Of a DNA stretch of 15,542 nucleotides, positions 14,274 through 15,542 are shown one piece after another. The DNA is taken from the NCBI GenBank assembly GCA_017449925.1, contig JAFSYO010000105.1, positions 1-15,542 on the forward strand, read 5' to 3'. The translations under genes and the position numbers were made by a program. Source of the DNA: Stomatobaculum sp. Its GTDB lineage: Bacteria > Bacillota_A > Clostridia > Lachnospirales > Lachnospiraceae. The notes beneath the pieces were generated by a model. That model did no database searches. It was not told the DNA's origin and saw nothing but the letters and a program-made list of their open reading frames with translations. Position 1 is the first letter of the stretch. The number at the start of each line of letters is the position of its first letter.

Positions 14274-15542
14274 TTTAAGCCACCTACCTTTACAATAGCG
14301 TCGCCGCTCTGAAGCATGCCGTCCGGATAGTCCGCTGCAGCTGTGTCGCCCCAGATCGCGGTATTCTTGCCAACCTTCACTCCGTCAGGAATCACCGTGT
14401 GCTCGCCGATCGTCACCAGGTCTGCGTTGTAGACCTTTTTGTTGTAGGTGCTCTCCTTGAACTCGCCGACGCCAAGTTCGCAGTTCTTGCCGATCTTCAC
14501 ATCCTCTGCCACGATCGCCTTGGTGATCTTCGTCCCTGCTCCGACCACAGACTCTCTCATAATGATGGAGTCGCGGACTTCCGCACCTTCCTCGATGGTG
14601 ACGCCGGAACCGATTACGGAATTCACGACCGTACCGTAGATCTCCGTGCCCTCTCCGATGATACTTCTCTCGATATGGGATTTCTCGGAAATGAACTGCG
14701 GGGGAATGATGTCGCTCTTCGTGAAGATCCTCCAGTACTCCTCATAGAGGTTGAACTCGGGGATGATGTCGATAAGCTCCATGTTTGCTTCCCAGTAAGA
14801 GGACAGGGTTCCGACATCCTTCCAGTAGCCGTTGAACTCGTAAGCGAAGAGACGCTTTCCGGTATCGCGGCAGTCCGGAATGATATGCATACCGAAGTCG
14901 CAGTTCGGGACATCTTTCAGCTTCATCAGGGCGTCTCTCAGCACCGGCCAGGAGAAGATGTAAATGCCCATGGAAGCCAGGTTGCTTCTCGGATGCTCCG
15001 GCTTCTCTTCGAAGTCGATGATGCGGTTCGTCTCATCCGTGATCATGATGCCGAAACGGCTCGCTTCTTCCATGGGAACCGGCATGACGGCGATGGTGAC
15101 ATCCGCTTTGTTTGCCTTGTGATAATCCAGCATGACCTCATAATCCATCTTGTAAATATGGTCGCCGGAAAGAATAAGGACATAGTCCGGATTATAGGTG
15201 TCAATGAATTCGATATTCTGGAAAATAGCATTTGCGGTGCCGCTGTACCAGTCACTTCCTTTTGCGCTCTCATAAGGGGCAAGCAAAGCTACACCGCCGA
15301 CATTGCGGTCCAGGTCCCACGGAATACCAATGCCGATATGCGCGTTCAGGCGCAGCGGCTGATACTGTGTGAGAACACCGACCGTGTCGACGCCGGAATT
15401 AATGCAGTTGCTCAGCGGAAAGTCAATAATGCGGTACTTTCCGCCGAAAGAAACTGCCGGCTTAGCGACCTTCTGAGTCAGAACACCGAGACGGCTGCCC
15501 TGACCGCCTGCAAGAAGCATGGCAATCATTTCCTTCTTAATC
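14270..15542 (-). CDS. glgC: Glucose-1-phosphate adenylyltransferase GlgC (5' end just outside window)
   Basis: The enzyme makes ADP-glucose from ATP and glucose-1-phosphate, the committed step of bacterial glycogen synthesis. The visible part has the nucleotide loop [10 protein letters not shown], the activator/substrate region [11 protein letters not shown], the catalytic [12 protein letters not shown], the glucose-1-phosphate region [10 protein letters not shown] and a C-terminal left-handed beta-helix. An ATG at 15529 could be a start, but only one base separates it from AAGGA, and the reading frame stays open to the edge as [10 protein letters not shown]. Many clostridial GlgC proteins begin [16 protein letters not shown], and the last base of the window is compatible with the G of an ATG at 15542-15544. 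So the true start is probably just outside; 424 codons including the stop are visible. It overlaps glgD by ATGA. Confidence 0.96.
   Translation of the reverse strand, partial: IKKEMIAMLLAGGQGSRLGVLTQKVAKPAVSFGGKYRIIDFPLSNCINSGVDTVGVLTQYQPLRLNAHIGIGIPWDLDRNVGGVALLAPYESAKGSDWYSGTANAIFQNIEFIDTYNPDYVLILSGDHIYKMDYEVMLDYHKANKADVTIAVMPVPMEEASRFGIMITDETNRIIDFEEKPEHPRSNLASMGIYIFSWPVLRDALMKLKDVPNCDFGMHIIPDCRDTGKRLFAYEFNGYWKDVGTLSSYWEANMELIDIIPEFNLYEEYWRIFTKSDIIPPQFISEKSHIERSIIGEGTEIYGTVVNSVIGSGVTIEEGAEVRDSIIMRESVVGAGTKITKAIVAEDVKIGKNCELGVGEFKESTYNKKVYNADLVTIGEHTVIPDGVKVGKNTAIWGDTAAADYPDGMLQSGDAIVKVGGLK

Overview
This window looks like a chromosomal segment of a fairly GC-rich anaerobic Clostridia member, most likely of the Lachnospiraceae type. 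That placement is inferred from gene content: a GlpP-type antiterminator, a glycerol-3-phosphate dehydrogenase with a C-terminal BFD-like [2Fe-2S] domain, a two-gene glgC-glgD pair, spoVG, and strong AGGAGG ribosome binding sites. Every gene but one lies on the minus strand, so the layout is easiest to read from right to left. I see no tRNA or rRNA gene, insertion sequence, prophage or CRISPR array.

Right end, 15542 to 12771: glgC (5' end just outside the window) and glgD overlap by ATGA and encode the two subunits of ADP-glucose pyrophosphorylase for glycogen synthesis. spoVG follows with no terminator between, and a strong hairpin terminator closes the unit. Next come a DEDDh 3'-5' exonuclease-like gene with a possible zinc-binding tail, and a Fur-family regulator with its own promoter.

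Middle, 11210 to 7671: a 200-base gap between the Fur gene and a plus-strand DUF1294 membrane protein holds several unexplained signals: four 11-bp-spaced PhoP-box-like hexamers, a perfect TATAAT, hairpins, a terminator-like structure inside the DUF1294 gene, and a tiny frameshifted lipoprotein-like reading frame. Across a divergent promoter region lies a probable three-gene operon: a cytoplasmic 5'-nucleotidase/UDP-sugar hydrolase-like enzyme, an unknown 134-residue protein and a HAD phosphatase. A 60-residue unknown protein with its own strong RBS and terminator follows.

Left, 7559 to 1: mazG and a signal-peptide-less gamma-glutamyltransferase-like gene probably form one operon. Then comes a glycerol regulon: glpP (antiterminator), glpK, glpF, a GlpA-like dehydrogenase and the start of a second FAD oxidoreductase, the last two overlapping by ATGA. 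Glycerol would enter through GlpF, be phosphorylated by GlpK, and the resulting glycerol-3-phosphate be oxidised to dihydroxyacetone phosphate by the dehydrogenase.

The clearest regulatory finding is that both glpP and glpK have a promoter, then an identical 13-base element, then an intrinsic terminator whose ascending arm contains the end of that element. This points to GlpP-controlled antitermination of glpK and of glpP itself. A third terminator-like structure precedes the dehydrogenase gene.
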